Positions 43,771-56,336 are shown, counted from the first letter of the stretch. The stretch: 64,000 bases of DNA from Pantoea agglomerans (GCF_020149765.1 NZ_CP083809.1:3286001-3350000), one strand, 5' to 3'. Made by a program: numbers and translations. The notes: a model not told the origin generated them from the letters alone.

Positions 43771-45672
43771 TTACATCACCAGACGGCGAATGTCAGACAA
43801 CATATTGCCGATGATGGTGATGAAACGCGCACCATCAGCTCCGTCGATCACGCGGTGGTCGAAGGACAACGAGATCGGCATCATCAGGCGCGGCACAAAC
43901 TCTTTGCCGTTCCAGACCGGCTCCATCGCCGATTTGGAGACGCCGAGGATAGCCACTTCCGGCGCGTTGACGATCGGTGCGAAGTGCGTCGTACCGAGGC
44001 CGCCAAGGCTGGAGATGGTGAAGCAGCCGCCCTGCATATCGCTGGCGGTCAGCTTGCCGTCGCGCGCTTTCTTCGAAGTCGCCATCAGCTCGCGAGAGAG
44101 CTCGGTGATGCCTTTTTTGTTCACGTCTTTAAAGACCGGAACCACCAGGCCGTTTGGCGTATCAACCGCCACGCCGATATTGATGTACTTCTTCAGCGTC
44201 AGGCGCTGCGCATCTTCTGACAGCGAGCTGTTGAAGCGCGGCATCTGCTCCAGCGCGGCAGCGACCGCTTTCATGATGAACACCACCGGGGTGTACTTCA
44301 CGTCCAGCTTGCGCTTCTCGGCTTCGGCGTTCTGCTGCTTGCGGAACGCTTCCAGATCGGTGATATCGGTTTTGTCGAAGTGGGTAACGTGTGGGATAAC
44401 CACCCAGTTACGGCTCAGGTTCGCGCCAGAGATTTTCTGGATGCGGCCCAGTTCCACTTCTTCCACTTCACCAAACTTGCTGAAGTCCACTTTCGGCCAC
44501 GGCAGCAGGCCAGGCAGGCTTCCGCCGCTGGCAGCAGCAGCCGGTGCCGCTTCCGCACGCTTCACCGCCTCTTTCACGTAGCTCTGAACGTCTTCTTTCA
44601 GAATACGACCTTTGCGACCGGTGCCTTTTACCTTCGCCAGGTTCACGCCAAATTCGCGCGCCAGACGACGGATAACCGGCGTCGCATGCACGTAGGCGTC
44701 GTTCTCAGCGAAGTCGCCCTTCGCGTCCGCTTTCGGCGCAGCCGGTGCAGCAGCGGCAGGCGCGTCAGCTTTTGCCGGAGCCGAAGCCTGTGCAGCCTCC
44801 TGCTTCGGCGCTTCGGCTTTCGCCGCGCCTTCTACTTCGAACACCATGATCAGCGAGCCGGTGCTCACTTTATCGCCGGTGGAAACTTTCAGCTCTTTGA
44901 CGGTACCCGCGAACGGCGCAGGCACTTCCATAGACGCTTTGTCACCTTCAACCACAATCAGCGACTGCTCGGCTTCCACTTTGTCGCCGACTTTCACCAG
45001 CACTTCAGTGACTTCCACTTCGTCGCCGCCGATATCCGGTACGTTAACCTCTTTCGCGCCCGCGGCTGCAGCCGGTGCCGAGGTTGCCGCTTCTTTCACT
45101 TCCGGCTTCGCGGCAGCGGCAGGCGCTGCGCCTTCCGCTTCGAAGACCATGATCAGCGAGCCGGTGCTGACTTTCGCGCCGGTTTCGATTTTGATCTCTT
45201 TCACCGTGCCGGCGAACGGCGCAGGCACTTCCATTGAGGCTTTATCGCCTTCAACGACGATCAGCGACTGCTCAGCTTCGATTTTGTCGCCGACCTTCAC
45301 CAGGATCTCGGTGACTTCAACTTCGTCGCCGCCGATGTCTGGCACGTTAACGTCTTTGGCTGCGGTAGAGGCGGCCGCCGGCGCCGGAGCGGCTTCGGCC
45401 TTCTTCTCTTCCGCCGCAGGCGCAGCTTCTGCCGCTGCACCCTCTGCGTCAAAAATCATAATCAGCGAGCCGGTTTCGACTTTGTCGCCGGTGGCGATTT
45501 TGATCTCTTTCACCACGCCCGCCTGCGGCGAGGGAACTTCCATAGAGGCTTTGTCGCCTTCTACGGTGATCAGCGACTGCTCGGCTTCCACCTTGTCGCC
45601 AACCTTCACCAGAATTTCGGTGACTTCAACTTCATCAGACCCGATATCCGGTACCTTAATTTCAGTAGCCAT
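43771..45672 (-). CDS. aceF: Dihydrolipoyl acetyltransferase AceF (E2)
   Basis: Core subunit of pyruvate dehydrogenase, transferring acetyl groups to CoA. It has 633 residues (E. coli 630). Three lipoyl domains are present, with lipoylated lysines Lys41, Lys144 and Lys245, each in GDKASMEV. They are joined by Ala/Pro-rich linkers. The E1/E3-binding domain follows (about 325-362), then the catalytic domain ending with [10 protein letters not shown] (His606). Near-identical lipoyl repeats make the gene prone to internal recombination. It starts 14 bases after aceE. Confidence 0.98.
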   Translation of the reverse strand: MATEIKVPDIGSDEVEVTEILVKVGDKVEAEQSLITVEGDKASMEVPSPQAGVVKEIKIATGDKVETGSLIMIFDAEGAAAEAAPAAEEKKAEAAPAPAAASTAAKDVNVPDIGGDEVEVTEILVKVGDKIEAEQSLIVVEGDKASMEVPAPFAGTVKEIKIETGAKVSTGSLIMVFEAEGAAPAAAAKPEVKEAATSAPAAAAGAKEVNVPDIGGDEVEVTEVLVKVGDKVEAEQSLIVVEGDKASMEVPAPFAGTVKELKVSTGDKVSTGSLIMVFEVEGAAKAEAPKQEAAQASAPAKADAPAAAAPAAPKADAKGDFAENDAYVHATPVIRRLAREFGVNLAKVKGTGRKGRILKEDVQSYVKEAVKRAEAAPAAAASGGSLPGLLPWPKVDFSKFGEVEEVELGRIQKISGANLSRNWVVIPHVTHFDKTDITDLEAFRKQQNAEAEKRKLDVKYTPVVFIMKAVAAALEQMPRFNSSLSEDAQRLTLKKYINIGVAVDTPNGLVVPVFKDVNKKGITELSRELMATSKKARDGKLTASDMQGGCFTISSLGGLGTTHFAPIVNAPEVAILGVSKSAMEPVWNGKEFVPRLMMPISLSFDHRVIDGADGARFITIIGNMLSDIRRLVM

Positions 45673-45686
45673 TACTCTCTTACCTC

Positions 45687-48353
45687 TTAAGCCAGACGCG
45701 GGTTAACTTTATCGGCATCGATGTCGAACTTAGCGATCGCGTCCGCTACCACTTTCTTGTCGATTTCGCCACGTTTAGCCAGCTCGCCCAGCGCAGCCAC
45801 GACCACGTAGGAGGCGTCCACTTCGAAGTGGTGACGCAGATTTTCGCGGCTGTCAGAGCGGCCGAAGCCGTCGGTGCCCAGCACGCGGTAATCGCTGGCC
45901 GGAACATAGCTGCGAACCTGTTCAGCGAACAGCTTCATGTAGTCGGTCGATGCCACCGCCGGCGCGTCGTTCATCACCTGAGCGATGTACGGCACGCGCG
46001 CTTCTTCAGTCGGATGCAGCATGTTCCAGCGCTCGCAGTCCTGGCCGTCGCGCGCCAGTTCAGTGAACGAGGTCACGCTGTAGACGTCGGAGCCGATGCC
46101 GTAATCTTTCGCCAGGATCTGCGCCGCTTCACGTACGTGACGCAGGATAGAGCCTGAGCCCAGCAGCTGCACTTTACCTTTGCTGCCTTCCACGGTTTCC
46201 AGCTTGTAGATACCCTTACGGATACCCTCTTCAGCGCCTTCCGGCATCGCTGGCATGTGGTAGTTTTCGTTCAGCGTGGTGATGTAATAGTAAATGTTTT
46301 CTTGCGCTTCACCGTACATACGCACCAGACCGTCATGCATGATGACCGCCACTTCATAGGCGTAGGCCGGATCGTAAGAGATACAGTTCGGGATAGTCAG
46401 CGACTGAATATGGCTGTGACCATCTTCGTGCTGCAGACCTTCGCCGTTCAGCGTGGTACGACCGGACGTGCCGCCCACCAGGAAGCCGCGCGCCTGCTGG
46501 TCACCCGCCAGCCACATCAGGTCGCCGATACGCTGGAAACCGAACATAGAGTAGTAGATGTAGAACGGGATCATCGGCAGGTTGTTGGTGCTGTAAGAGG
46601 TCGCCGCCGCCAGCCAGGATGAACCTGCGCCCAGCTCGTTGATCCCTTCCTGCAGAATCTGGCCTTTCTCGTCTTCTTTATAGTAAGCAACCTGCTCGCG
46701 GTCCTGCGGCGTGTACTGCTGGCCGTTCGGGCTGTAGATACCAATCTGACGGAACAGACCTTCCATACCGAAGGTACGGGCTTCGTCCGCAAGGATCGGC
46801 ACCAGACGATCTTTGATCGACTTGTTCTTCAGCATCACGTTCAGGGCGCGCACGAAAGCGATAGTGGTAGAGATCTCTTTGCTCTGCTCTTCCAGCAGCG
46901 CCTTGAACTCTTCCAGCTTCGGCATTTCCAGTTTTTCAGTGAACTGCGCCTGACGGGTTGGCAGGTAGCCACCCAGCTTCTCGCGCTGGCCGTGCAGGTA
47001 GTTGTACTCTTCCGAACCTTTCTCGAAAGTGACGTACGGCAGCTCTTCGATCTTGTCGTCGGCAACCGGCACGTTGAAGCGATCGCGGATGTAGCGAACG
47101 CCATCCATGTTCATCTTCTTCACCTGGTGCGCGATGTTTTTACCTTCCGCGGTGTCGCCCATACCATAGCCTTTAATGGTATGCGCCAGAATCAGCGTCG
47201 GCTGACCTTTGGTCTCCTGCGCTTTCTTCAGTGCCGCGTAGATTTTCTTCGGATCGTGACCGCCGCGGTTCAGGGCGAAGATCTCTTCGTCTGACCAGTC
47301 TTTCACCAGCTCCGCCGTCTCCGGGTATTTACCGAAGAAGTGTTCGCGCACATAGGCGCCGTCACGGGATTTAAAGGTCTGGTAGTCGCCGTCAACGGTT
47401 TCGTTCATCAGCTGAATCAGCTTGCCGCTGGTGTCTTTCTTCAGCAGCTCGTCCCAGCGACCGCCCCAGATCACTTTGATTACGTTCCAGCCGGCGCCCG
47501 CGAAGATGCCTTCCAGTTCGTTGATGATCTTGCCGTTGCCGGTAACCGGGCCGTCCAGACGCTGCAGGTTACAGTTGATGATAAACACCAGGTTGTCCAG
47601 CTTCTCGCGGGTCGCGATGGTGATCGCGCCTTTGGATTCTGGCTCATCCATCTCGCCGTCGCCGAGGAAGGCGTAAACGGTCTGGTTAGAGGTGTCTTTC
47701 AGGCCGCGGTGTTCCAGATATTTCAGGAACTTCGCCTGATAGATGGCGTTCAACGGACCCAGACCCATGGAAACAGTCGGGAACTGCCAGAAGTCCGGCA
47801 TCAGTTTCGGGTGCGGATAAGAGGAAAGGCCGTTGCCATGTACTTCCTGACGGAAGTTGTTCATCTGCTCTTCGGTCAGACGACCTTCCAGGAAGGCGCG
47901 CGAGTAGATGCCCGGCGAGATATGACCCTGGAAGTAAACCAGATCGCCGCCGTCTTTATCGCTGCGCGCGCGGAAGAAGTGGTTAAAGCACACTTCATAG
48001 ATGGTCGCGGAAGACTGGAATGAGGAGAGATGGCCGCCCAGCTCCAGATCTTTTTTCGAGGCACGCAGCACCGATACGATGGCGTTCCAGCGAATTGCGG
48101 AACGGATACGACGCTCCAGAGTCGTGTTGCCCGGATACTCCGGCTCGTCTTCAACGGCGATAGAGTTGATATAGTTACTGACGGCGTTGCCGCCTGCCGC
48201 CACTTTTACGCCGCCTTTGCGGGCTGCGCTCAGCACCTGATCGATCAGATACTGCGCACGCTCAACACCTTCTTCACGGATGACCGATTCGATCGCCTGT
48301 AGCCAGTCACGAGTTTCGATCGGATCCACGTCATTCTGTAAACGTTCTGACAT
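45687..48353 (-). CDS. aceE: Pyruvate dehydrogenase E1 component AceE
   Basis: Thiamine-diphosphate enzyme that decarboxylates pyruvate and acetylates the lipoyl groups of AceF. It has 888 residues (E. coli 887), highly conserved ([20 protein letters not shown], the ThDP motif [12 protein letters not shown]...NCNLQR). AAGGA precedes the ATG. It lies 132 bases after pdhR, with a large hairpin between them, and is the first enzyme gene of the pdhR-aceE-aceF-lpd operon. Confidence 0.98.
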   Translation of the reverse strand: MSERLQNDVDPIETRDWLQAIESVIREEGVERAQYLIDQVLSAARKGGVKVAAGGNAVSNYINSIAVEDEPEYPGNTTLERRIRSAIRWNAIVSVLRASKKDLELGGHLSSFQSSATIYEVCFNHFFRARSDKDGGDLVYFQGHISPGIYSRAFLEGRLTEEQMNNFRQEVHGNGLSSYPHPKLMPDFWQFPTVSMGLGPLNAIYQAKFLKYLEHRGLKDTSNQTVYAFLGDGEMDEPESKGAITIATREKLDNLVFIINCNLQRLDGPVTGNGKIINELEGIFAGAGWNVIKVIWGGRWDELLKKDTSGKLIQLMNETVDGDYQTFKSRDGAYVREHFFGKYPETAELVKDWSDEEIFALNRGGHDPKKIYAALKKAQETKGQPTLILAHTIKGYGMGDTAEGKNIAHQVKKMNMDGVRYIRDRFNVPVADDKIEELPYVTFEKGSEEYNYLHGQREKLGGYLPTRQAQFTEKLEMPKLEEFKALLEEQSKEISTTIAFVRALNVMLKNKSIKDRLVPILADEARTFGMEGLFRQIGIYSPNGQQYTPQDREQVAYYKEDEKGQILQEGINELGAGSSWLAAATSYSTNNLPMIPFYIYYSMFGFQRIGDLMWLAGDQQARGFLVGGTSGRTTLNGEGLQHEDGHSHIQSLTIPNCISYDPAYAYEVAVIMHDGLVRMYGEAQENIYYYITTLNENYHMPAMPEGAEEGIRKGIYKLETVEGSKGKVQLLGSGSILRHVREAAQILAKDYGIGSDVYSVTSFTELARDGQDCERWNMLHPTEEARVPYIAQVMNDAPAVASTDYMKLFAEQVRSYVPASDYRVLGTDGFGRSDSRENLRHHFEVDASYVVVAALGELAKRGEIDKKVVADAIAKFDIDADKVNPRLA

Positions 48354-48397
48354 GGGGGGTATTCCTTATCTGTGTCTAATACGTTGAATTGTCAGGA

Positions 48398-48451
48398 GCC
48401 TGTCTCCATGTGTTCTGCTTGTGTGGTTCGCCAAAGCACAAGGAGACAGGC
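48398..48451. repeat. Long hairpin between pdhR and aceE
   Basis: Arms 48398-48412 (GCCTGTCTCCATGTG) and 48437-48451 (CACAAGGAGACAGGC) pair at 14 of 15 positions around a 24-base loop. There is no T-run. In the polycistronic mRNA it would form a stable stem about 45 bases before the aceE ribosome site and may set differential stability of pdhR and aceEF messages. Confidence 0.65.
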
Positions 48452-48485
48452 CCGTCGTTAATGTCCGCGCGTTCTTTGCCGCGCG

Positions 48486-49250
48486 TTATTCCTTACGTTG
48501 CTGTAAACGACGCAGGGAGCGTTCACGACGAGTCTGCTCCCGACTTCTGTCCAGCAAGATTTCCTCTATGAACGCCAGGTGACGATGCGAAGCTTCGCGC
48601 GCCTGTTCCGGCTCGCGCGCCACAATCGCCTCGAAAATACTGGCGCGGTGACCGCTTACTTTCGCCAGCATTTCCCGGCGCGAGTAGAGCAATTCAAAAT
48701 TCTGTCGAACGTTTTGTTCCAGCATCGGTCCCATCGAACGCAGCAAATGCAGCAGCACCACATTATGGGCAGCTTCTGTGACAGCGATCTGATACTGCAT
48801 CACCGCATTTGCCTCGGCGTCGAGATCGCCGCTCTCCTGAGCCTGCTGTATCTGCACGTGGCAGTGGCGGATACGCTCGATATCCTCTTCCGTGCCGCGC
48901 AGCGCCGCGTAGTAAGCCGCGATCCCTTCCAGCGCATGGCGCGTTTCCAGTAAATCAAACTGGGATTCCGGATGCTTAGTAAGCAGGCTGACGAGCGGAT
49001 CGCTCAGGCTTTGCCAGAGATTCTGCTGGACGAAAGTACCGCCGCCCTGACGGCGCAGCAGCAAACCTTTCGCTTCCAGACGCTGTATGGCTTCGCGAAG
49101 GGATGGACGTGAGACATCAAATTGTTTGGCGAGTTCGCGCTCAGGCAGCAGCTTCTCACCAGGACGCAGCGTCCCTTCCATAATCAGCGATTCCAGCTGC
49201 TGCTCAATGGCATCTGAGAGCTTGGGTTGGCGAATCTTACTGTAAGCCAT
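48486..49250 (-). CDS. pdhR: Pyruvate-sensing repressor PdhR
   Basis: GntR-family (FadR subfamily) regulator of 254 residues. The N-terminal winged helix ([18 protein letters not shown] recognition region) is followed by an all-helical FCD effector domain. Pyruvate releases it from operators, derepressing pdh and respiratory genes. It is first in the operon it controls; a perfect PdhR operator lies about 33 bases upstream of its start, so it is autoregulated. Confidence 0.97.
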   Translation of the reverse strand: MAYSKIRQPKLSDAIEQQLESLIMEGTLRPGEKLLPERELAKQFDVSRPSLREAIQRLEAKGLLLRRQGGGTFVQQNLWQSLSDPLVSLLTKHPESQFDLLETRHALEGIAAYYAALRGTEEDIERIRHCHVQIQQAQESGDLDAEANAVMQYQIAVTEAAHNVVLLHLLRSMGPMLEQNVRQNFELLYSRREMLAKVSGHRASIFEAIVAREPEQAREASHRHLAFIEEILLDRSREQTRRERSLRRLQQRKE

Positions 49251-49282
49251 CTTCCCTTCTTATCAAGCCGTCGTCCGGAGTA

Positions 49283-49299
49283 AATTGGTAATACCAATT
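49283..49299. promoter_or_regulatory. PdhR operator
   Basis: AATTGGTAATACCAATT is a perfect palindrome that fits the PdhR consensus AATTGGT-N3-ACCAATT exactly. It lies just upstream of pdhR, where it would control the whole pdhR-aceEF-lpd transcript. Confidence 0.88.
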
Positions 49300-49765
49300 C
49301 CAAAAAGTTGGCCGTAAAGTAACAAAGTATTCACCTTGTGTCTATATGACGCCGGTCACAATCCTTGCCATACCGGCCTCCTCATGCCCTTAAGTTGCCG
49401 CCGGAAAAACAGAAATAGCGCGGTGAAGCCGATGTTAAATCTCGCTACTTTTACCAAACCTTACACGGCGTTAAGGGCGATTCCCTCCCTGGCCATAAGA
49501 CAACCTTATTCGTCTTTGGCCTCAATTCATGGCAGAACAGGCGCAGGCGGCAGTGTGATGGCGACGATGCTTTTTCAGTCAACTCTCAGCACGAAAAGAG
49601 AAAGCAGGTGCAAAGCGCATCGCATATCACTATTCTTGTCGCCAGGGTAGCATCCGCTTACAGAGAAGGCGCCTGATACCGTAAATAAATCAGTACGTTA
49701 TTGTAACCACTTCCTGACAGCCATCACGCGCTGCAACAGAAGAATTAAAACAACACGAGGTTCGT
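49300..49765. other. Divergent control region between pdhR and aroP
   Basis: About 465 bases with no supported gene. A 104-codon open frame at 49336-49650 lacks a ribosome site and family features. Sequence on the left belongs to the pdhR promoter; the right end holds possible TyrR boxes and the aroP leader. Confidence 0.6.
49680..49719. promoter_or_regulatory. Possible tandem TyrR boxes upstream of aroP
   Basis: Two imperfect matches to TGTAAA-N6-TTTACA: CGTAAATAAATCAGTACG (49680-49697) and TGTAACCACTTCCTGACA (49702-49719), centred 22 bases apart, i.e. on the same DNA face. E. coli aroP is repressed by TyrR at a pair of boxes. Both matches are weak. Confidence 0.4.
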
Positions 49766-51121
49766 ATGGAACAACAGCATGGCGACACGCTGAAGCGCGG
49801 GCTGAAAAACCGTCATATTCAGCTGATCGCGCTGGGCGGCGCGGTGGGAACCGGCCTGTTTCTGGGCAGCGCATCGGTGATCCAGGCTGCCGGTCCGGGC
49901 GTTATTCTGGGCTACGCCATTGCCGGCTTTATCGCCTTTTTGATTATGCGTCAGCTGGGAGAGATGGTGGTCGAGGAGCCGGTCGCCGGCAGCTTCAGCC
50001 ACTTCGCCTACAAATACTGGGGTAACTTCGCCGGCTTCGCCTCTGGCTGGAACTACTGGGTGCTCTACGTACTGGTTGCCATGGCCGAGCTTACCGCCGT
50101 TGGCAAATATGTTCAGTTCTGGTGGCCCGATATCCCCACCTGGATTACTGCCGCCGTGTTCTTTGTGCTGATCAACGCCATTAACCTCACCAACGTGAAA
50201 GTCTATGGCGAGATGGAGTTCTGGTTCTCTATCGTTAAAGTGATCGCGGTGATCGGCATGATCCTGTTCGGCGGCTGGCTGCTCTTCAGCGGCACCGGCG
50301 GCCCGCAGGCCAGCGTCAGCAACCTCTGGGCGCAGGGCGGCTTCCTGCCGCACGGCTTCAGCGGGCTGGTGATGATGATGGCGATCATTATGTTCTCCTT
50401 CGGCGGTCTGGAGCTGGTCGGCATTACCGCCGCGGAAGCCGATAATCCAGAGCAGAGCATCCCCAAAGCCACCAATCAGGTTATCTATCGCATTCTGATT
50501 TTCTATATCGGCTCGCTCGCGGTGCTGCTGTCGCTGATGCCCTGGACGCGCGTTACCGCAGATACCAGCCCCTTTGTGCTGATCTTCCATGAGCTTGGCG
50601 ACGCGCTGGTGGCGAACGCGCTGAACGTGGTGATCCTGACCGCCGCGCTGTCGGTCTATAACAGCTGCGTCTACTGCAACAGCCGCATGCTGTTCGGCCT
50701 GGCGCAACAGGGCAACGCGCCGAAAGCGCTGCTGCAGGTGGATCGTCGCGGCGTACCGGTGGCCACCATTCTGGTCTCTGCCGTAGCGACCGCCCTCTGC
50801 GTGCTGATTAACTACCTGATGCCGGGCGAAGCCTTCGGCCTGCTGATGTCGCTGGTGGTCTCTGCGCTGGTGATCAACTGGGCGATGATTAGCCTTGCGC
50901 ACCTGAAGTTCCGTCGTAAGAAAGATCAGCAGGGCGTGACGACGCGCTTCAAGGCTCTGCTCTATCCGTTCGGCAACTGGCTCTGCCTGGCCTTTCTTGC
51001 AGGTATTCTGGTTATTATGCTGATGACGCCGGGTATGGCGATATCGGTCTGGCTGATCCCGGTCTGGCTGGTGATCCTGGCTATCGGCTACGCCATCAAA
51101 AACAAGGTGCAGCGCGCCTGA
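49766..51121 (+). CDS. aroP: Aromatic amino acid permease AroP
   Basis: Proton-coupled inner-membrane carrier for phenylalanine, tyrosine and tryptophan, of the amino acid-polyamine-organocation superfamily. It has 451 residues (E. coli 457), about 12 TM segments. The N-terminal signature GGAVGTGLFLGSASVIQAAG and the stretch MRQLGEMVVEEPVAGSFSH are diagnostic. ACGAGG precedes the ATG. It keeps its conserved place beside pdhR. Confidence 0.95.
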   Translation: MEQQHGDTLKRGLKNRHIQLIALGGAVGTGLFLGSASVIQAAGPGVILGYAIAGFIAFLIMRQLGEMVVEEPVAGSFSHFAYKYWGNFAGFASGWNYWVLYVLVAMAELTAVGKYVQFWWPDIPTWITAAVFFVLINAINLTNVKVYGEMEFWFSIVKVIAVIGMILFGGWLLFSGTGGPQASVSNLWAQGGFLPHGFSGLVMMMAIIMFSFGGLELVGITAAEADNPEQSIPKATNQVIYRILIFYIGSLAVLLSLMPWTRVTADTSPFVLIFHELGDALVANALNVVILTAALSVYNSCVYCNSRMLFGLAQQGNAPKALLQVDRRGVPVATILVSAVATALCVLINYLMPGEAFGLLMSLVVSALVINWAMISLAHLKFRRKKDQQGVTTRFKALLYPFGNWLCLAFLAGILVIMLMTPGMAISVWLIPVWLVILAIGYAIKNKVQRA

Positions 51122-51126
51122 TGTTT

Positions 51127-51157
51127 AGCCCGCCGACGTCGCTCGGCGGGCTGTTTT
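51127..51157 (+). terminator. Terminator of aroP
   Basis: Perfect 10-bp stem AGCCCGCCGA / TCGGCGGGCT with a CGTCGC loop and a GTTTT tail, six bases after the aroP stop. Confidence 0.85.
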
Positions 51158-51288
51158 CCCTCTCGATCCAGCTCACACTTTTCCCGCCGCGCCTGTTTTG
51201 TCCATCTTACTGACTATTTGTTGCCAGCCATCCCGCTGATACAGCAACGATAATTCTCTGCTCATACCTAATGCGCAGGATAATTATC

Positions 51289-52701
51289 ATGAAGGATTCC
51301 GCCCTCTCTTTTCGCGAAAAGCTGGGTTACGGCATGGGCGACGCTGGCTGTAATATGATTGGCGGCGCCATCATGCTGTTTCTTAATTACTTCTATACCG
51401 ATGTTTTCGGTCTCGCGCCTGCGCTGGTAGGAACCCTGCTGCTCTCGGTACGCGTGCTTGATGCGGTTACCGATCCGATTATGGGTGCCATCGCCGATCG
51501 TACCCAGAGCCGCTGGGGGCGCTTCCGCCCCTGGCTGCTCTGGATCTCTGTGCCCTACGTGCTTTTTAGCGTGCTGATGTTCACGACGCCGGACTGGAGC
51601 TATGAAAACAAGGTGATTTGGGCCTTCGTCACCTACTTTCTGATGTCCCTGACCTACACCGCCATCAACATTCCCTACTGCTCGCTGGGCGGCGTGATCA
51701 CCAGCGATCCCGGCGAGCGCGTCTCCTGCCAGTCCTATCGCTTTGTCATGGTCGGCATTGCGACGCTGATCCTTTCCCTGTCGCTGCTGCCGATGGCGGA
51801 GTGGTTCGGCGGCGAGGACAAGGCGCGCGGCTATCAGCTGGCGATGAGCGTACTGGCGCTGATTGGGCTGGCAATGTTTCTGTTCTGCTTCGCCACGGTG
51901 CGCGAACGTATTCGCCCGGCGGTGCCGACCCATGACGCGTTAAAAAGCGATCTGCGCGACGTGTGGAAAAACGACCAGTGGGTGCGCATTCTGCTGCTCA
52001 CCTTCTGCAACGTCTGCCCCGGCTTTATCCGCATGGCCGCCACCATGTACTACGTCACCTGGGTGATGGGGCAGTCGACCCATTTCGCCACGCTGTTTAT
52101 CAGCCTCGGCGTGGTAGGCATGATGCTGGGCAGCACGCTGGCGAAACTGCTTACCGACCGCTGGTGCAAGCTGAAGGTTTTTTTCTGGACCAATATCGCG
52201 CTGGCCTTGTTCTCCTGCGGCTTCTACTGGATCGATCCGCACGCCACCGTCGCGGTGGTCGTCGCCTACTTTTTGCTGAACGTGCTGCATCAAATCCCGT
52301 CGCCGCTGCACTGGTCGCTGATGGCCGATGTCGATGACTACGGCGAGTGGAAAACCGGCAAGCGCATCACCGGCATCAGCTTCTCCGGCAACCTGTTTTT
52401 CCTCAAGGTTGGCCTGGCGGTCGCGGGCGCGATGGTCGGCTTTTTACTCTCGATTTACGGCTACGACGCGGGCGCGAAACAGCAGTCTTCGCAGGCGGTA
52501 AACGGCATTATGCTGCTGTTCACCGTTATTCCGGGCGTGGGCTATCTGATTACCGCAGGCGTCGTGCGCCTGCTGAAGGTCGACCGCGCGCTAATGCGCA
52601 CAATTCAGGACGATCTCGCACTGCGCCGCGCCAACTTCCGCGAACTGCATGAAGTGCATCAGCGCGACGGCGTCGTCACCCAACCCGGAGAAGCGAAATG
52701 A
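51289..52701 (+). CDS. GPH-family glycoside:cation symporter
   Basis: A 470-residue 12-TM carrier of the glycoside-pentoside-hexuronide family (MelB/XynT/YicJ type). The conserved N-terminal region is [19 protein letters not shown], followed by [15 protein letters not shown] and [10 protein letters not shown]. The ATG at 51289 has AGGA upstream; one six codons earlier does not. The stop overlaps the start of a GH43 gene (ATGA), so the pair forms a uptake-plus-hydrolysis unit, probably for arabino- or xylo-oligosaccharides. It is inserted between aroP and ampE relative to E. coli. Confidence 0.9.
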   Translation: MKDSALSFREKLGYGMGDAGCNMIGGAIMLFLNYFYTDVFGLAPALVGTLLLSVRVLDAVTDPIMGAIADRTQSRWGRFRPWLLWISVPYVLFSVLMFTTPDWSYENKVIWAFVTYFLMSLTYTAINIPYCSLGGVITSDPGERVSCQSYRFVMVGIATLILSLSLLPMAEWFGGEDKARGYQLAMSVLALIGLAMFLFCFATVRERIRPAVPTHDALKSDLRDVWKNDQWVRILLLTFCNVCPGFIRMAATMYYVTWVMGQSTHFATLFISLGVVGMMLGSTLAKLLTDRWCKLKVFFWTNIALALFSCGFYWIDPHATVAVVVAYFLLNVLHQIPSPLHWSLMADVDDYGEWKTGKRITGISFSGNLFFLKVGLAVAGAMVGFLLSIYGYDAGAKQQSSQAVNGIMLLFTVIPGVGYLITAGVVRLLKVDRALMRTIQDDLALRRANFRELHEVHQRDGVVTQPGEAK

Positions 52702-53657
52702 GCAAACCCTGGCCGAACCCCTTTATTGAACAGCGGGCCGATCCCTTTATCCTGCGTCATGAGCAGCAATACTATTTTATCGCCTCCGTACCCGCCTATG
52801 ACCGGCTGGAGCTGCGTCGCGCCAGCACGCTGCACGATCTGCGCCATGCCGAACCGGTCGTTGTCTGGCGCAAGCCAGAGAGCGGCCCCTGCAGCGAACT
52901 GATCTGGGCGCCGGAGCTGCACCGCATCGACCAACAGTGGGTGATCTATTTCGCCGCCGCGCCGACGCGCGACATTAAAGACGGGCTGTTTCAGCACCGC
53001 ATGTACGCGCTGGTGTGCGACGACGCCGATCCGCTCAGCGGACGCTGGCAGGCGCCGCGCCGGGTGTTTAGCCAGTTCGACAGCTTTGCGCTGGACGCCA
53101 CGCACTTCGTCCATCAGGGTAAAAACTGGTATCTGTGGGCGCAGAAAGATCCGGCGATTCCGGGCAACTCCAACCTTTATCTGGCGGAACTGCTTAATCC
53201 CTGGACGCTGAAAGGCACGCCGACCATGCTGAGCCGGCCGGAATATGAGTGGGAGTGCGCCGGGTTCAGCGTTAACGAAGGGCCGGCGGTGATTAAGCAT
53301 GGCGACCGGCTGTTCGTTACCTACTCCGCCAGCGCCACCGACGAAAACTACTGCATGGGGCTGCTGTCGATCGACGTGCGGCAGGATCTGCTTAATGCCG
53401 CTAACTGGCGCAAGTCGGCGCGGCCGGTCTTTACTTCAAACTGGGATAACCACCAGTACGGTCCGGGCCATAACTGCTTTACTCAGGATGAGAACGGCGA
53501 GGATGTGCTGGTCTATCACGCACGCAACTACACGGAAATCGAAGGGGATCCGCTGTGGGACCCCAATCGTCATACGCGGCTAAAAAGTTTTATCTGGCGC
53601 GACGACGGCACACCTGACTTCGGCGTGCCGCCTGCGGACTATACCAGCGTGCCGTAG
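52698..53657 (+). CDS. Glycoside hydrolase family 43 protein
   Basis: A five-bladed beta-propeller glycosidase of 319 residues without a signal peptide, so it acts in the cytoplasm on imported oligosaccharides. The catalytic triad can be assigned: Asp15 in RADPF (base), Asp133 in ALDATHF (pKa modulator) and Glu194 in NEGPAV (acid). GH43 enzymes are mostly arabinofuranosidases and xylosidases; which one cannot be read here. It is translationally coupled to the GPH carrier and its 3' end overlaps the ampE 3' end by 19 bases on the other strand. Confidence 0.88.
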   Translation: MSKPWPNPFIEQRADPFILRHEQQYYFIASVPAYDRLELRRASTLHDLRHAEPVVVWRKPESGPCSELIWAPELHRIDQQWVIYFAAAPTRDIKDGLFQHRMYALVCDDADPLSGRWQAPRRVFSQFDSFALDATHFVHQGKNWYLWAQKDPAIPGNSNLYLAELLNPWTLKGTPTMLSRPEYEWECAGFSVNEGPAVIKHGDRLFVTYSASATDENYCMGLLSIDVRQDLLNAANWRKSARPVFTSNWDNHQYGPGHNCFTQDENGEDVLVYHARNYTEIEGDPLWDPNRHTRLKSFIWRDDGTPDFGVPPADYTSVP

Positions 53658-54493
53658 ATGGTAAGCAGTGCCACCACCACCACCAGCACCAGCGAGATGC
53701 GCTTCGCCAGCGCCACCGCGATGCGCGGAGTTTCAACCTTGTCCAGGTGCGGATCGCGCTCCAGCGAAAACTGCGCCAGGCTGGTCAGAACCTGATACTG
53801 CGAGCGGTGACGGTCGGTCAGCGCAGCGAACCAGGCGGGCAGCGCCTTCTCGCCGTGCCCCATCAGCGCATAGGCGACGCCGGCCAGCCGCGCCGGGATC
53901 CAGTCGATAACGTGCAGCAGGCCGTCGACGCCTGACTGCGCGCGCTCCAGCGGCGACTGATGCTTCGCCAGCCAGCTCTGCCAGGCGCGCAGGAAGGCGT
54001 AACCCACCAGCAGCACCGGCCCGTAAGGGCCGCCCGCCACAAACCAGAACATCGGCGCCAGATAGAAGCGAAAATTAATCCAGATCAGCGCGTTTTGCAG
54101 CTCGCGCAGGAACTCCCGCTCGCTGCACTCCACCGGCACGCCGTGGATCAGCGTCAGCTCCGCCGCCATCGCCTGATGCGCTGCCACATCGTCGTGACTC
54201 GCCGCTTTCAAATAGGCGTGATAGTGCCGGCGCGCCGATCCGGCACCGATGCAGAGCAGGCCGATCAGGATCCAGAACAGTAGCTGCGCGACGCCAAACA
54301 GCAGGCCTTTTACGCTCCAGATCGCCAGCGCCGTCAGCGCCATCGCCAGCAGGGTCATACCGAGCGTGCGCGGCAGCGAAAAACGGCGGCGGCGGCGAAA
54401 GATCGGCTCCAGCCGATGATCGAGCTGCCAGTGCTCACCCAGCTTAAACAGGCGTTCCCAACCTAAAACCAGTAACAAGGAAAACAACGTCAT
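53639..54493 (-). CDS. ampE: Beta-lactamase induction signalling protein AmpE
   Basis: Inner-membrane protein of 284 residues, the E. coli length, with about four TM segments and a cytoplasmic loop. It is encoded with AmpD and linked to sensing of cell-wall breakdown products; its mechanism is unclear. The start at 54493 ([20 protein letters not shown]) lies 16 bases after ampD; a longer frame overlapping ampD is rejected. Its 3' end runs 19 bases into the converging GH43 gene. Confidence 0.93.
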   Translation of the reverse strand: MTLFSLLLVLGWERLFKLGEHWQLDHRLEPIFRRRRRFSLPRTLGMTLLAMALTALAIWSVKGLLFGVAQLLFWILIGLLCIGAGSARRHYHAYLKAASHDDVAAHQAMAAELTLIHGVPVECSEREFLRELQNALIWINFRFYLAPMFWFVAGGPYGPVLLVGYAFLRAWQSWLAKHQSPLERAQSGVDGLLHVIDWIPARLAGVAYALMGHGEKALPAWFAALTDRHRSQYQVLTSLAQFSLERDPHLDKVETPRIAVALAKRISLVLVVVVALLTIYGTLV

Positions 54494-54509
54494 ACCCACT
54501 CCGCGAAAA

Positions 54510-55061
54510 TCAAAAAGAAGTCTGCGCCAGCAGCTGCTGATACTGCTCCCAGTCAAAAGCCGGCCCCGGATCGGTCTTGCGCGTCGGGGCGATATCGCTG
54601 TGGCCGGTAATGCGCGATGGCGTTAAAGGATAGTGCTGCAGCAGCAGCTGTGTGACGGCGGCCAGCGCCTGGTACTGCGCATCGGTATAAGGCAGATCGT
54701 CGGTGCCTTCCAGCTCGATGCCGATAGAGAAGTCGTTGCAGTTTTCGCGGCCCTGATAGCTGGAAACCCCGGCGTGCCAGGCGCGATGATCGAAAGAGAC
54801 ATACTGCACGATTTCGCCGTCGCGGCGAATCAGGCAGTGCGCGGCGACCTGCAGATGGGCGATGTCGGCAAAATAGGGATGGGCGTCGGGCGGCAAGGTG
54901 CCGGTAAACAGCCGATCGATCCACGGCCCGCCGAATTCGCCCGGCGGCAGGCTGATATTGTGGATCACCAACAGCGAGGGCGTCTCGTCATTGGGACGTT
55001 GATTAAAATGCGGCGACGGCACCTGACGAATGTCGGTCAGCCAGCCCTGTTCCAGTTTCAT
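54510..55061 (-). CDS. ampD: 1,6-anhydro-N-acetylmuramyl-L-alanine amidase AmpD
   Basis: Cytosolic zinc amidase that strips peptides from anhydro-muropeptides during wall recycling; its loss derepresses AmpC beta-lactamase in species with ampR-ampC. It has 183 residues. Zinc ligands are His34, His153 and Asp163; Glu116 lies in GIELEGTD. It forms an operon with ampE and is divergent from nadC. Confidence 0.97.
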   Translation of the reverse strand: MKLEQGWLTDIRQVPSPHFNQRPNDETPSLLVIHNISLPPGEFGGPWIDRLFTGTLPPDAHPYFADIAHLQVAAHCLIRRDGEIVQYVSFDHRAWHAGVSSYQGRENCNDFSIGIELEGTDDLPYTDAQYQALAAVTQLLLQHYPLTPSRITGHSDIAPTRKTDPGPAFDWEQYQQLLAQTSF

Positions 55062-55172
55062 GCTGGTTTTTCCTTAGCAGAGTCCGGCTGAGAATAGCAT
55101 GATTTACGATAACTTTTTGCAGCCTAAAGGTGCGGCCAGGCGACGCTGCCGGACGAGAGTTAAGTATACTAA

Positions 55173-56156
<984 letters not shown>

Positions 56157-56165
56157 ACCGTCAGG

Positions 56166-56191
56166 GCCGTGCCGCCGCGCACGGCTTTTTT
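56166..56191 (+). terminator. Terminator of nadC
   Basis: Seven-base stem GCCGTGC / GCACGGC with a six-base loop and a run of six T residues, ten bases after the nadC stop. Confidence 0.85.
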
Positions 56192-56336
56192 GCGCGTCCA
56201 CTCCCACCCTGCTGTTTCCCTCGCTGCAACGCTGCCGTTTTCTTGCGCGCCTTTTTCCGGCCCGGAAATCTGCCGCTGGGCCTGACGCCTGCGCTTTTCT
56301 ACTCTGCCGTCTCTTACCCATAAGAAAGGCGATGCA

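Noticed and set aside
49336..49650. 104-codon open frame between pdhR and aroP
   Set aside because: No ribosome site, no signal or domain, and it lies in a regulatory interval conserved in position.
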